Source: an uncultured Bacteroidota bacterium | GTDB taxonomy: Bacteria; Bacteroidota; Bacteroidia; Bacteroidales; P3 | Reading direction: 5' to 3' | NCBI GenBank assembly: GCA_900545215.1 | Contig: UQXW01000025.1 | Coordinates: forward strand, 1 to 31,455 | DNA length: 31,455 nucleotides | Shown: positions 7,634 through 14,180 of the stretch, piece by piece | Position numbering within the stretch: position 1 is the first letter of the stretch | Layout of the letters: each line of letters starts with the position of its first letter | The notes under the pieces: model-generated | Seen by the model: only the letters and a program-made list of their open reading frames with translations | What the model was told of the DNA's origin: nothing | Databases searched by the model: none | Translations under genes and position numbers: made by a program

Positions 7634-8614
7634 ATGAGAGCGGAAGAAGTTGCGGATTTGATGAACTTCCATGCCCGAAAGGGTATGGAGTTTTTGTTTG
7701 CCATGGATTTTGAATTGCAGAAGGCTTTGTTCATTCCCCACCCCACCGAGAGCAAGGAGGTGTTGTTCGAGATAAAGGGCAGAGGCAATGCGGGCAAAGT
7801 ACCTTTGCGGCGGTGTAACGAGCAGGCTGATGTGTTGCATCCTTTGTTCTGCGACAGGAAGCGGTACGAGAGAGGGTTCGAGGTGGTGAAACAGGGCTTG
7901 ATGAGGGGCGATAGTTTTCTCTGCAACCTGACCACCGTCACGGATGTGGATTTGTCCGTGGATTTGGAGGCTTTGTTTTATCTCTCTTCGGCGGCATACA
8001 AGTTATATGTGCCGGAACGCTTCGTGTGTTTCTCGCCTGAGTGCTTCGTGCGTTCGCAAGAAGGAAGGCTTTACACATATCCCATGAAGGGAACGATAGA
8101 TGCAAGCGTGGAAAATGCGGAAGCGACCCTTCTTTCGGACGAAAAGGAACTCAGGGAGCATTTCACCATTGTGGATTTGATGAGAAACGACCTTAACAGC
8201 GTATGCAGCGATGTGAGAGTGGAGAAATTCCGCTATGTGGAGAGGATTGAGAGTGCCAAGGGGGCAGTCTTGCAGACAAGTTCCGTAATCTCCGGTCGTC
8301 TTCCTGATGATTGGCTTTCGCAATGCGGCAGCTTGATTTTTTCCCTTCTGCCTGCCGGCAGCATAAGCGGAGCTCCGAAGAGAGCAACGGTTGATTTGAT
8401 TCGGCGTGCCGAGGGAAGAGAACGCAGCTTTTACAGCGGGGTGTTCGGTTTCTTCGACGGAAAGGAATTGGATTCGGCAGTGATGATTCGCTTTGTGGAA
8501 AAAGCCGGTGAAAAATACCGTTTCCGAAGTGGCGGAGGCATAACCTCCAACAGCGAATGCGACAAGGAGTATAAGGAAGTGTTGCAAAAGGTTTATGTTC
8601 CGATAAAGGCATGA
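7634..8614 (+). CDS. pabB: Aminodeoxychorismate synthase component I
   Basis: 326 aa chorismate-binding enzyme making 4-amino-4-deoxychorismate for folate synthesis. Seen: YPMKGTIDA, with Lys152 at the position that separates PabB (PIKGT) from anthranilate synthase (PIAGT); VDLMRNDLN; AGSISGAPKRATVDLIRRAE; FYSGVFGFFDG; and the C-terminal FRSGGGITSNSECDKEYKE. It is shorter than E. coli PabB because the N-terminal part is reduced, as in other short bacterial PabB proteins. A glutaminase partner (PabA) is not in the window. Its stop overlaps the pabC start as ATGA, indicating translational coupling. Confidence 0.92.
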   Translation: MRAEEVADLMNFHARKGMEFLFAMDFELQKALFIPHPTESKEVLFEIKGRGNAGKVPLRRCNEQADVLHPLFCDRKRYERGFEVVKQGLMRGDSFLCNLTTVTDVDLSVDLEALFYLSSAAYKLYVPERFVCFSPECFVRSQEGRLYTYPMKGTIDASVENAEATLLSDEKELREHFTIVDLMRNDLNSVCSDVRVEKFRYVERIESAKGAVLQTSSVISGRLPDDWLSQCGSLIFSLLPAGSISGAPKRATVDLIRRAEGRERSFYSGVFGFFDGKELDSAVMIRFVEKAGEKYRFRSGGGITSNSECDKEYKEVLQKVYVPIKA

Positions 8615-9192
8615 AAGAGATGTTCATTGAAACGGTGAAGATTGCGTCTTCCGTGGTGCAGCAAGCAAGGAGGCATGAGGCGAGAATGCGGGAATGCGGA
8701 CTGCTTGCGGCGGATTTCGATTTGCAAAGGCTGCAAGTCCCTGCCGAATTTGCCGAAGGTGTGGTCAAGTGCAGCATTCGATATTCCGATAAGGTCGAAA
8801 GTGTGAACTACCTCCCCTACTCGCCTCGCCCGATAAGACGTTTGAAGTTGGTGGAATGCGACGACATAGATTATTCCCGCAAGTACGCCGACCGCAGAAC
8901 CTTGGAGGCTTTGAGAGAAAAGCGTGGAGAATGCGATGATGTGCTGATTGTGAAAAACGGATTTGTTACCGACACATCTTATTCCAACATCGTCTTCTTC
9001 GACGGCAGCGATTATTTCACCCCGAACACTTACCTGCTGAACGGTTGCAAAAGAAGAGAGCTGTTGGAAAGCGGAAGAATAAAGCAGAGACGCATAACAG
9101 CCGCCGGAACGCAGGATTTCCTTTGTGCTTACATGATAAACGCCATGTTGGACTTGGAAGACAATCCCTTTCCGATAAAAATAGTAAGGTGA
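8611..9192 (+). CDS. pabC: Aminotransferase class IV, probable 4-amino-4-deoxychorismate lyase
   Basis: 193 aa PLP fold-type IV protein, shorter than E. coli PabC (about 270 aa). Seen: KCSIRYSDKVESVNYLPY, a DIDYSRKYADR segment whose Lys is the likely PLP lysine, DDVLIVKNGFVTDTSYSNIVF (the conserved strand-turn around the cofactor), and TYLLNGCKRRELLESGRI. It should convert 4-amino-4-deoxychorismate to p-aminobenzoate and pyruvate. Coupling to pabB by a 4-bp overlap supports the assignment over a branched-chain aminotransferase. Confidence 0.85.
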   Translation: MKEMFIETVKIASSVVQQARRHEARMRECGLLAADFDLQRLQVPAEFAEGVVKCSIRYSDKVESVNYLPYSPRPIRRLKLVECDDIDYSRKYADRRTLEALREKRGECDDVLIVKNGFVTDTSYSNIVFFDGSDYFTPNTYLLNGCKRRELLESGRIKQRRITAAGTQDFLCAYMINAMLDLEDNPFPIKIVR

Positions 9193-9561
9193 AAGCCCGA
9201 TACGCCGCCGCAATGCTTTGTCAGCTTTGTGCCGCAATGTAATAAAGCCATGTTTCAAGGCGTTATCGAATATGAACATCTTGCAACGCCCAAGCACATG
9301 ACAGGGAGAAAGCCCGATTGACGGAGAAGGTAATGTGGAAATAAACATCGCATAAACAAGACTAACAAAAGAAAATGACCAATGATGCAAACAATCGGAA
9401 TGGAATGGGAAATTAGGAAAAGAGAGGTGCAGACAGCCGGTTTCTTATAACGAAAAATGTCGGCTCGGATTTTTTTACGATAGCACACAATAAGGAAAGG
9501 ATTGATTGCGTTAAGAGTGTGTATTCCGGTGATGGGAATATTTCTTTTTCATAGGCTTTAT
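9193..9561. other. Gene-free region between convergent pabC and MATE genes
   Basis: No convincing gene. GAAAGCCCGAT occurs twice in direct orientation (9191-9201 and 9308-9318), and GCCGCAATG is repeated about 22 bp apart near 9210-9240, suggesting a decayed repeated element. A weak AGCCG...CGGCT stem followed by GGATTTTTTT at about 9433-9477 could serve as a plus-strand terminator. Confidence 0.4.
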
Positions 9562-10908
9562 TTATTTGGTTGAGCGGGTCGATAAAGGCTCGCTCTTTTT
9601 TATTCTCTTCAACGAGGCTCTCATGCAGGGCAGGCTGACGGCGAGGCAGAGGAGTTCGGCGGCAGGCATGCTGAGCCATATTCCCGTTGTGCCGAGGAAT
9701 TTCGGTAAGGTGAAGAGTGCTATCGAGATAAAAACGATACTGCGACAAAGAGCTATGGCTGCAGATTCCAAAGGACGTTCCACGGCTGTGTTGAAACTGC
9801 TTGCGGTTATGTTGATGAAAGAGAGCAGGTAGTGTATGCTGACGTATGAAACGGCGGTCAGTGCCATGGCTTTGAGTTCGTGATTGTCATGTGCGAAGAC
9901 GGACACGATGGGTTGCTTGAAAAGCATTACCAAAAGGAAGACTCCGAAGCCTATGGCAGCCCCGTAAAGCATGGAAGTCCGCAATATGGTGTTTATTTTT
10001 CGGTGATCGGACTTACCGAGATTGTAGCTTATGAGCGGATACATGGCTTGCGAAAGTCCGAAAAGGGACATGTTCACTATCTGATTGATGTAAAAGACTA
10101 TTGTGAGGGCAGCTACGCCCAATGGTCCGCTGATACGCATCAGCACCATGTTGAAAAGAAAGGTGGAAAAGGCGGAAGACACGGCTGTAAGCATTTCGGA
10201 AGAGCCGTTGAAGAAGATACGGCGTATTTCGTTCCAACTTCCGCGTGGCTTTTTCAGCGACACGAAACGTGCAAGCACGAGTGCGGCGGTCGTATTGGCT
10301 ATGCAGGTGGCAACGGCAGCCCCTTTCATTCCGTAGTTCAGGCGTATAACCAAGACGTAATCCAAGACGACGTTAAGTACAAAGCATATCAGACCGCTGA
10401 CAAAGACTTGGTGCGGTTTGCCTGCCAGTCTGGTGAAAGCCTCAGTGAAGTTCGGTATGCAGAAAAAGACAATCAACAAAACCAATGTGCCGAGATAATC
10501 CCGCAAATACGGGTAAACACTTTCGTCCGTTCCGAGGAAGAAACAGACGGAACGAAGATTGCATATAATAAGTATGGAAAGGGCTTCGAGCGTCAGGCAA
10601 AAGAGAAGAAGTGTCAGGGAAGCGTAGGATTTGGAAAGGGATATATTGCCGTTGCCTTTTGCCATGGAAGCTATGACAACGCCTCCGGAAATAATCATCA
10701 AGCCGACAGAGAGCAGGGAATTGATCAACGGCATCGCCAAATTGACGGCAGCCAAACCCAAATGCCCCACTCCTACGCTTAAAAAGATACCGTCAATCAT
10801 CATTTGGAAACTTACTATCAACATTCCGATGATACTCGGCAATGCAAAGTGCAAATAAACCTTGGAAATGTTTTCCGATTCGAATAAATCTCCACTCGGT
10901 TGCTTCAT
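9562..10908 (-). CDS. MATE-family multidrug/toxin exporter
   Basis: 448 aa, about 12 hydrophobic segments. The N-terminus has the MATE pattern: YLHFALPSIIGMLIVSFQ, then a FLSVGVGHLGLAAVNLAMPL segment, and later GMKGAAVATCIAN at the turn into the second half. Members are Na+- or H+-coupled antiporters for drugs or metabolites; the substrate here is unknown. The start lies only 29 nt beyond the T-run of the terminator of the upstream tRNA-Ser, and no TAnnTTTG box lies between, so how it is transcribed is unclear. It is convergent with pabBC. Confidence 0.92.
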   Translation of the reverse strand: MKQPSGDLFESENISKVYLHFALPSIIGMLIVSFQMMIDGIFLSVGVGHLGLAAVNLAMPLINSLLSVGLMIISGGVVIASMAKGNGNISLSKSYASLTLLLFCLTLEALSILIICNLRSVCFFLGTDESVYPYLRDYLGTLVLLIVFFCIPNFTEAFTRLAGKPHQVFVSGLICFVLNVVLDYVLVIRLNYGMKGAAVATCIANTTAALVLARFVSLKKPRGSWNEIRRIFFNGSSEMLTAVSSAFSTFLFNMVLMRISGPLGVAALTIVFYINQIVNMSLFGLSQAMYPLISYNLGKSDHRKINTILRTSMLYGAAIGFGVFLLVMLFKQPIVSVFAHDNHELKAMALTAVSYVSIHYLLSFINITASSFNTAVERPLESAAIALCRSIVFISIALFTLPKFLGTTGIWLSMPAAELLCLAVSLPCMRASLKRIKKSEPLSTRSTK

Positions 10909-10936
10909 TTCAAAGAAAAAATTTTTGTTTCATTGC

Positions 10937-10971
10937 AAAAAAAGGAGCGGTTCTCCGAACGAAACCACTCC
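10937..10971 (-). terminator. Rho-independent terminator of tRNA-Ser(UGA)
   Basis: Minus strand: GGAGTGGTT, 10-nt loop, AACCGCTCC (9 bp with one G-T pair), then seven T. It is 37 nt downstream of the tRNA and directly upstream of the MATE gene. Confidence 0.8.
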
Positions 10972-11007
10972 CAAAACAAACATGAAAAATTTATTAAGAC
11001 TTTTGTG

Positions 11008-11092
11008 CGGAAAGTGAGGGATTCGAACCCCCGGACCCGTGAAGATCAACGGTTTTCAAGACCGCCGCATTCGACCACTCTGCCAACTTTCC
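11008..11092 (-). tRNA. tRNA-Ser (anticodon UGA)
   Basis: 85 nt including the discriminator G. Acceptor GGAAAGT pairs with ACTTTCC, the anticodon loop CTTGAAA gives TGA, a long variable arm follows (class II), and the T-loop is GGTTCGAATCC. The 3' CCA is not encoded. A perfect promoter lies 6 nt upstream. Confidence 0.95.
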
Positions 11093-11097
11093 GTTTG

Positions 11098-11128
11098 CAA
11101 AGGTACGTCAATTTCCCAATACAGCAAA
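11098..11128 (-). promoter_or_regulatory. Promoter of tRNA-Ser(UGA)
   Basis: TTTG (11125-11128), 19-nt spacer, TACCTTTG (11098-11105) on the minus strand: an exact fit to the Bacteroidota housekeeping promoter. Confidence 0.85.
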
Positions 11129-11165
11129 CTTTTTCTGCGTTTTTCTCGGAAAAAATTTCTAATCT

Positions 11166-11197
11166 TTTGGCTCTTAGCCCGAAAAGTCATACCTTTG
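11166..11197 (+). promoter_or_regulatory. Promoter of the deoxyhypusine-synthase-like gene
   Basis: TTTG (11166-11169), 20-nt spacer, TACCTTTG (11190-11197), 44 nt before the ATG. It is divergent from the tRNA promoter. Confidence 0.85.
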
Positions 11198-11241
11198 CAA
11201 ACCGATTCGGGAACACAAAACAATAAACTAATCATACGAAG

Positions 11242-12258
11242 ATGGAAAAAAAGGATTTGTTGAAACAAACAATCGAACACATCGACATCAAGAAAATCAA
11301 CTCCACCGAGTTGATTGATGCAATGCGTGGAATGTCTTTCTCATCAAGAGATACCGCCAATGCGGCAGACATTTTTCAAAGAATGGTGAACGACAAGAAT
11401 TGTTCCATAATATTGACCCTTGCCGGCAGCACTTCGGCAGCGGGTTGTATGCAGGTATATGTCGATATGGTGAAGAACAAAATGGTGGACTGCATCGTGT
11501 CAACGGGAGCTTCCATAATAGATATGGACTTTTTCGAGGCTCTCGGCTTCAAGCACTACAAGGGAACGCCGTTTATCGATGACAAATATTTGAGAAGCAA
11601 CTACGTCGATAGAATTTACGATACTTATATAGACGAAGAAGAGTTGCAAAACTGCGATGCTACCATCAAAATGGTGGCCGACAGTTTGGAACCTCGCCCC
11701 TACTCCTCACGAGAGTTCATTTGGGAATTGGGAAAATGGTTGGCAAACGGCGGAGCAAAAAAGAAGGATTCGTTGATACAGGCTTGCTACGAGAATAACG
11801 TGCCTATCTTCTGCCCTGCATTCTCCGACTGTTCTGCCGGCTTCGGCTTGGTGATGCACCAAGTGGCAAATCCGGATAAGCATTTGAGCATCGATTCGGT
11901 TAAAGACTTCTTGGAATTGACCAATATCAAAATCAAAGCCGGTACGACAGGTTTATTCATGGTCGGTGGAGGCACTCCGAAGAACTTTGCACAGGATACG
12001 GTCGTTTGTGCAGAAGTTTTGGGACACGAGGTGGATATGCACAAATATGCAGTGCAGATAACCGTTGCCGATGTGAGAGACGGAGCCTGCTCGTCTTCGA
12101 CCTTGAAAGAAGCCTGCTCATGGGGAAAAGTCGATACGACCTTTGAACAAATGGTTTACGCCGAAGCCACAACCGTTGTTCCGCTCATAGCTTCCTACGT
12201 TTACCACAAAGGATATTGGAAGAAAAGAGAAGCAAGAAACTTCGCAAAAATGTTCTAA
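11242..12258 (+). CDS. Deoxyhypusine-synthase-family protein
   Basis: 338 aa, full length for the family. Seen: LTLAGSTSAAG (cofactor-binding strand), STGASIIDMDFFEALG, PIFCPAFSDCSAGFG, LFMVGGGTPKNF, and EACSWGKVD, where K296 matches the lysine that forms the covalent intermediate in eukaryotic deoxyhypusine synthase. Bacteria lack eIF5A; some bacterial homologues are known to make homospermidine, so a polyamine role is the best guess. In the GGG motif, human GGGVVKHH is GGGTPKNF here, so substrate handling may differ. The gene has its own promoter and terminator and stands between two tRNA-Ser genes. Confidence 0.9.
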   Translation: MEKKDLLKQTIEHIDIKKINSTELIDAMRGMSFSSRDTANAADIFQRMVNDKNCSIILTLAGSTSAAGCMQVYVDMVKNKMVDCIVSTGASIIDMDFFEALGFKHYKGTPFIDDKYLRSNYVDRIYDTYIDEEELQNCDATIKMVADSLEPRPYSSREFIWELGKWLANGGAKKKDSLIQACYENNVPIFCPAFSDCSAGFGLVMHQVANPDKHLSIDSVKDFLELTNIKIKAGTTGLFMVGGGTPKNFAQDTVVCAEVLGHEVDMHKYAVQITVADVRDGACSSSTLKEACSWGKVDTTFEQMVYAEATTVVPLIASYVYHKGYWKKREARNFAKMF

Positions 12259-12279
12259 TCGAACACCGAATAATTTACA

Positions 12280-12314
12280 AGCGGAGCTTGCCGGCAAGGC
12301 AGACTCCGCTTTTT
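12280..12314 (+). terminator. Terminator of the deoxyhypusine-synthase-like gene
   Basis: AGCGGAG (12280-12286) pairs with CTCCGCT (12304-12310), enclosing a smaller CTTGCC-GGCAAG stem, followed by a T-run to 12314. Confidence 0.8.
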
Positions 12315-12418
12315 CATTCCACGCTCGCACCCTCTCAAAAAGAGATAATTCCGAACGGCATAGCGAAACAAGGCAACAACCACCGACACACCCGCCCTGA
12401 AATTAAAGTTTCAAGGAA

Positions 12419-12450
12419 TTTGGCAGTTTGAAGAAAAAGTTATACCTTTG
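12419..12450 (+). promoter_or_regulatory. Promoter of tRNA-Ser(GGA)
   Basis: TTTG (12419-12422), 20-nt spacer, TACCTTTG (12443-12450), 12 nt upstream of the tRNA. Confidence 0.85.
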
Positions 12451-12462
12451 CAATCGCAAAAC

Positions 12463-12550
12463 GGAGAGGTGCTCGAGTGGTTGAAGAGGCACGCCTGGAA
12501 AGTGTGTATACTCCAAAAGGGTATCAAGGGTTCGAATCCCTTTCTCTCCG
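12463..12550 (+). tRNA. tRNA-Ser (anticodon GGA)
   Basis: 88 nt class II tRNA. Acceptor GGAGAGG pairs with TCTCTCC, anticodon stem CACGC/GTGTG with loop CTGGAAA gives GGA, a long variable arm follows, and the T-arm contains GGGTTCGAATCCC. Discriminator G; CCA not encoded. Confidence 0.95.
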
Positions 12551-12555
12551 CAGAT

Positions 12556-12601
12556 AAAGAGGCATGGCGGGAAACAAATCCCCGATATGCCTCTTTCCTT
12601 T
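12556..12601 (+). terminator. Terminator of tRNA-Ser(GGA)
   Basis: AAAGAGGCAT (12556-12565) and ATGCCTCTTT (12587-12596) form a perfect 10-bp stem with an inner GGCGGG/CCCCG pairing, followed by CCTTTT. Confidence 0.75.
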
Positions 12602-12713
12602 TCCCATAAGTATCATTTGCAGAAAGATTTCGTTCCATACAAATGGCGTTTTCTGGGTTTCGATACAGTTTTTCGTTCAAATAAATTCCCTGAAATGTTG
12701 TTTTTTGCTGTAA

Positions 12714-12746
12714 ATTGCCGGTGTATTATTTTTTTTCGTACATTTG
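12714..12746 (+). promoter_or_regulatory. Promoter of the lipoprotein transcript
   Basis: TTTG (12714-12717), 21-nt spacer, TACATTTG (12739-12746). The lipoprotein ATG is 213 nt downstream, so the transcript has a long leader. Confidence 0.75.
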
Positions 12747-12754
12747 CAGGCAGT

Positions 12755-12859
12755 ATGATTAACACATTATACAAGGATTACAGATTGCATTATTGCTTTC
12801 TCATGCACGGCAAAGAAGCTGTAGCGTTTTGCTCTCTTGTTACATGGATATGTTTTTAA
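12755..12859 (+). CDS. Possible leader ORF (34 codons) upstream of the lipoprotein
   Basis: ATG 8 nt after the -7 box, so it would start almost at the 5' end of the mRNA. It encodes a short Cys- and aromatic-rich peptide (ending TWICF) and overlaps the left arm of the inverted repeat at 12829-12840. No homology recognised. It may be a regulatory leader peptide or chance. Confidence 0.3.
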   Translation: MINTLYKDYRLHYCFLMHGKEAVAFCSLVTWICF

Positions 12860-12897
12860 GAATTGCCACTTCGGCTTTTCGAGCGACAAGAGAGCAA
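12829..12897 (+). promoter_or_regulatory. Inverted repeat in the 5' leader of the lipoprotein mRNA
   Basis: TTGCTCTCTTGT (12829-12840) and ACAAGAGAGCAA (12886-12897) are perfect 12-bp complements separated by 45 nt. No T-run follows, so this is not a simple terminator. The left arm lies in the leader ORF; the right arm ends 62 nt before the lipoprotein ATG. Confidence 0.65.
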
Positions 12898-12959
12898 TGC
12901 GGAAGCAATTCCGCCAAAGAGTTAAATCAAGAATTGTATCAATTAAAAACCAAACAGAA

Positions 12960-13475
12960 ATGAAAACATCATTTGGAAAATTGTCATACTTGGCAACTTG
13001 TATGTTGCTTTTCTTCGCGTTCACATCTTGTTCCGATAAGGAAGACGAACTTTTCGATACCTCTTCGGCTCAAAGCAGACAAGAGAATATCACAGCCAAC
13101 AATGGTAATGAGGAGTTCGTTCTCATTGAACCGAACTTGGGATTATTTACCGGCACAGTCTTGGTAAGTTCCATCGATACCGAAAGAGGAATAAGGGTTG
13201 ATGTTTTGTACGACAATACAACGGATGTCGGAAGACAACTTCTTGAAGCATCATCAAAGGCTTCCGAACGGTTGAACCAAGGTTCCAAAGAAAAGGAAGA
13301 AGAAAACCCATTGATGAAAGAATACATAACGGACGACTACTACATGTATTCGCATTGGATGGAAAGAGAGGTAAAGGACGGTAGAGTTGTTGTAACGACT
13401 TACGACAAAGAGACCGGCAAATACACAGGCATTTCATACGATGCAGACTACTACAAGAAATTATTCGGTAAGTGA
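12960..13475 (+). CDS. Unknown small lipoprotein
   Basis: 171 aa from ATG 12960, chosen because MKTSFGKLSYLATCMLLFFAFTSC is a typical lipoprotein signal with Cys directly after FTS; a longer frame from 12837 would put the signal internally. The mature part begins with an acidic, disordered-looking stretch (SDKEDELFD). The middle has a FVLIEPNLGLFTGTVLVSSI-like strand pair, then a charged helix (ASSKASERLNQGSKEKEEEN), and the end is rich in Tyr (DDYYMYSHW, YDADYYKKLFGK). I do not recognise the family. It stands alone with a strong promoter and long structured leader. Downstream stem-loops lie at 13501-13533 and 13563-13597. Confidence 0.75.
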   Translation: MKTSFGKLSYLATCMLLFFAFTSCSDKEDELFDTSSAQSRQENITANNGNEEFVLIEPNLGLFTGTVLVSSIDTERGIRVDVLYDNTTDVGRQLLEASSKASERLNQGSKEKEEENPLMKEYITDDYYMYSHWMEREVKDGRVVVTTYDKETGKYTGISYDADYYKKLFGK

Positions 13476-13500
13476 TTCACTTGCCATGCCAACCGATACC

Positions 13501-13533
13501 TTATGCTTATTCGTAGAGAGATAAGCACATAAG
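13501..13533 (+). other. Stem-loop after the lipoprotein gene
   Basis: TGCTTAT and ATAAGCA pair perfectly (7 bp) around a 10-nt loop, with a further CTTA/TAAG pairing after a 2-nt bulge. There is no T-run, so it may stabilise the 3' end rather than terminate. Confidence 0.4.
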
Positions 13534-13562
13534 TCAGAATCGGGAATTTTCAAAAATCGTTT

Positions 13563-13597
13563 GAGAGCCGTATTTCATTCTTTGGAGTACGGCTCTC
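13563..13597. promoter_or_regulatory. 10-bp inverted repeat upstream of the DUF454 gene
   Basis: GAGAGCCGTA (13563-13572) and TACGGCTCTC (13588-13597) are perfect complements with a 15-nt loop. The right arm ends 13 nt before the -7 box, where a -33 element would lie. It may be an operator or the 3' hairpin of the preceding mRNA. Confidence 0.5.
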
Positions 13598-13609
13598 GCG
13601 ATATTGTCT

Positions 13610-13617
13610 TATCTTTG
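13610..13617 (+). promoter_or_regulatory. Promoter -7 box for the DUF454 gene
   Basis: TATCTTTG matches TAnnTTTG. It lies downstream of the only ATG that would give a longer product (13604), which argues for the TTG start at 13655. Confidence 0.55.
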
Positions 13618-13654
13618 CAAGTGGAAAATCATTGCAAACCTCAAAGAAAACAAC

Positions 13655-14011
13655 TTGAAGAAATACCTCTTAATCGGCTTCGGCTTTCTGTCCCTCGGAT
13701 TGGGAATATTGGGAATATTCCTGCCCGTCTTACCCACAACGCCCTTTCTTCTCCTGACTTCATATTGTTTTTTGAAAAGCAGCAAACGCCTGCACGAGAA
13801 ATTGCTTGCCCATAAGATTTTAGGAACATATATAAAAAATTTTCAAGAAAACAAAACCATACCCCGCAAAGTCAAAGCCTGCATACTCCTCACCCTTTGG
13901 ACAACCATAGCACTCTCCTTCTGCCTTGTCGATAACCTCATTGTTAGAATACTCCTGCCCCTTGTCGCCATTGCCGTAAGCCTCCACATACTGCATTACA
14001 AAAGCAACTGA
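13655..14011 (+). CDS. DUF454 (YbaN-like) inner-membrane protein
   Basis: 118 aa from TTG 13655 (LKKYLLIGFG read as MKKYLLIGFG). The family signature is clear: GLGILGIFLPVLPTTPFLLL near the N-terminus, then SYCFLKSSKRLHEKLL, a polar loop with KTIPRKVKA, and a second membrane pair (ILLTLWTTIALSFCLV, VRILLPLVAIAVSLHIL). Length fits the family (about 120 aa). The ATG frame to 13604 would begin upstream of the predicted transcription start. Function is unknown for the family. Confidence 0.83.
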   Translation: MKKYLLIGFGFLSLGLGILGIFLPVLPTTPFLLLTSYCFLKSSKRLHEKLLAHKILGTYIKNFQENKTIPRKVKACILLTLWTTIALSFCLVDNLIVRILLPLVAIAVSLHILHYKSN

Positions 14012-14028
14012 ACCGAACGCCGTTCCTC

Positions 14029-14071
14029 AAAAACCGAGATGGCGAAAGAAAAATTTCTTTCGCCATCTCGG
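14029..14071 (-). terminator. Terminator of the bamD-rpoZ-coaBC-porD operon (within repeat copy B)
   Basis: Read on the minus strand, the 18-bp perfect stem (CCGAGATGGCGAAAGAAA and complement) is followed directly by TTTTTG. It sits about 110 nt beyond the porD stop. Confidence 0.7.
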
Positions 14072-14111
14072 CAAATCCTTTCGCCGTTTCATTTTCGTAG
14101 AACGGCGTTTT
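14034..14111 (+). repeat. Dispersed two-hairpin repeat, copy B
   Basis: Hairpin 1 is a near-perfect 38-bp palindrome (14034-14071, 18-bp arms, 2-nt centre). Hairpin 2 is CCGTTTCATTTTCGTAGAACGG (14083-14104 region). The block CTTTCGCCGTTTCATTTT is shared with copy C. It lies between convergent DUF454 and porD genes. Confidence 0.75.
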
Positions 14112-14180
14112 GGGTTTATCGCTTGGAAAAGTGTTTGTTTGAAAGATGTTCGGTGAGGGGCGGCGATGGCAGATTATGCT

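Noticed and set aside
8593..9390. Minus-strand frame of 265 codons opposite pabC
   Set aside because: It shadows pabC, which is coupled to pabB and has clear motifs. Only its N-terminal part covers the gap with direct repeats.
9880..10782. Plus-strand frame of 300 codons opposite the MATE gene
   Set aside because: Polar, His- and Gly-rich translation antisense to an evident membrane transporter; no promoter.
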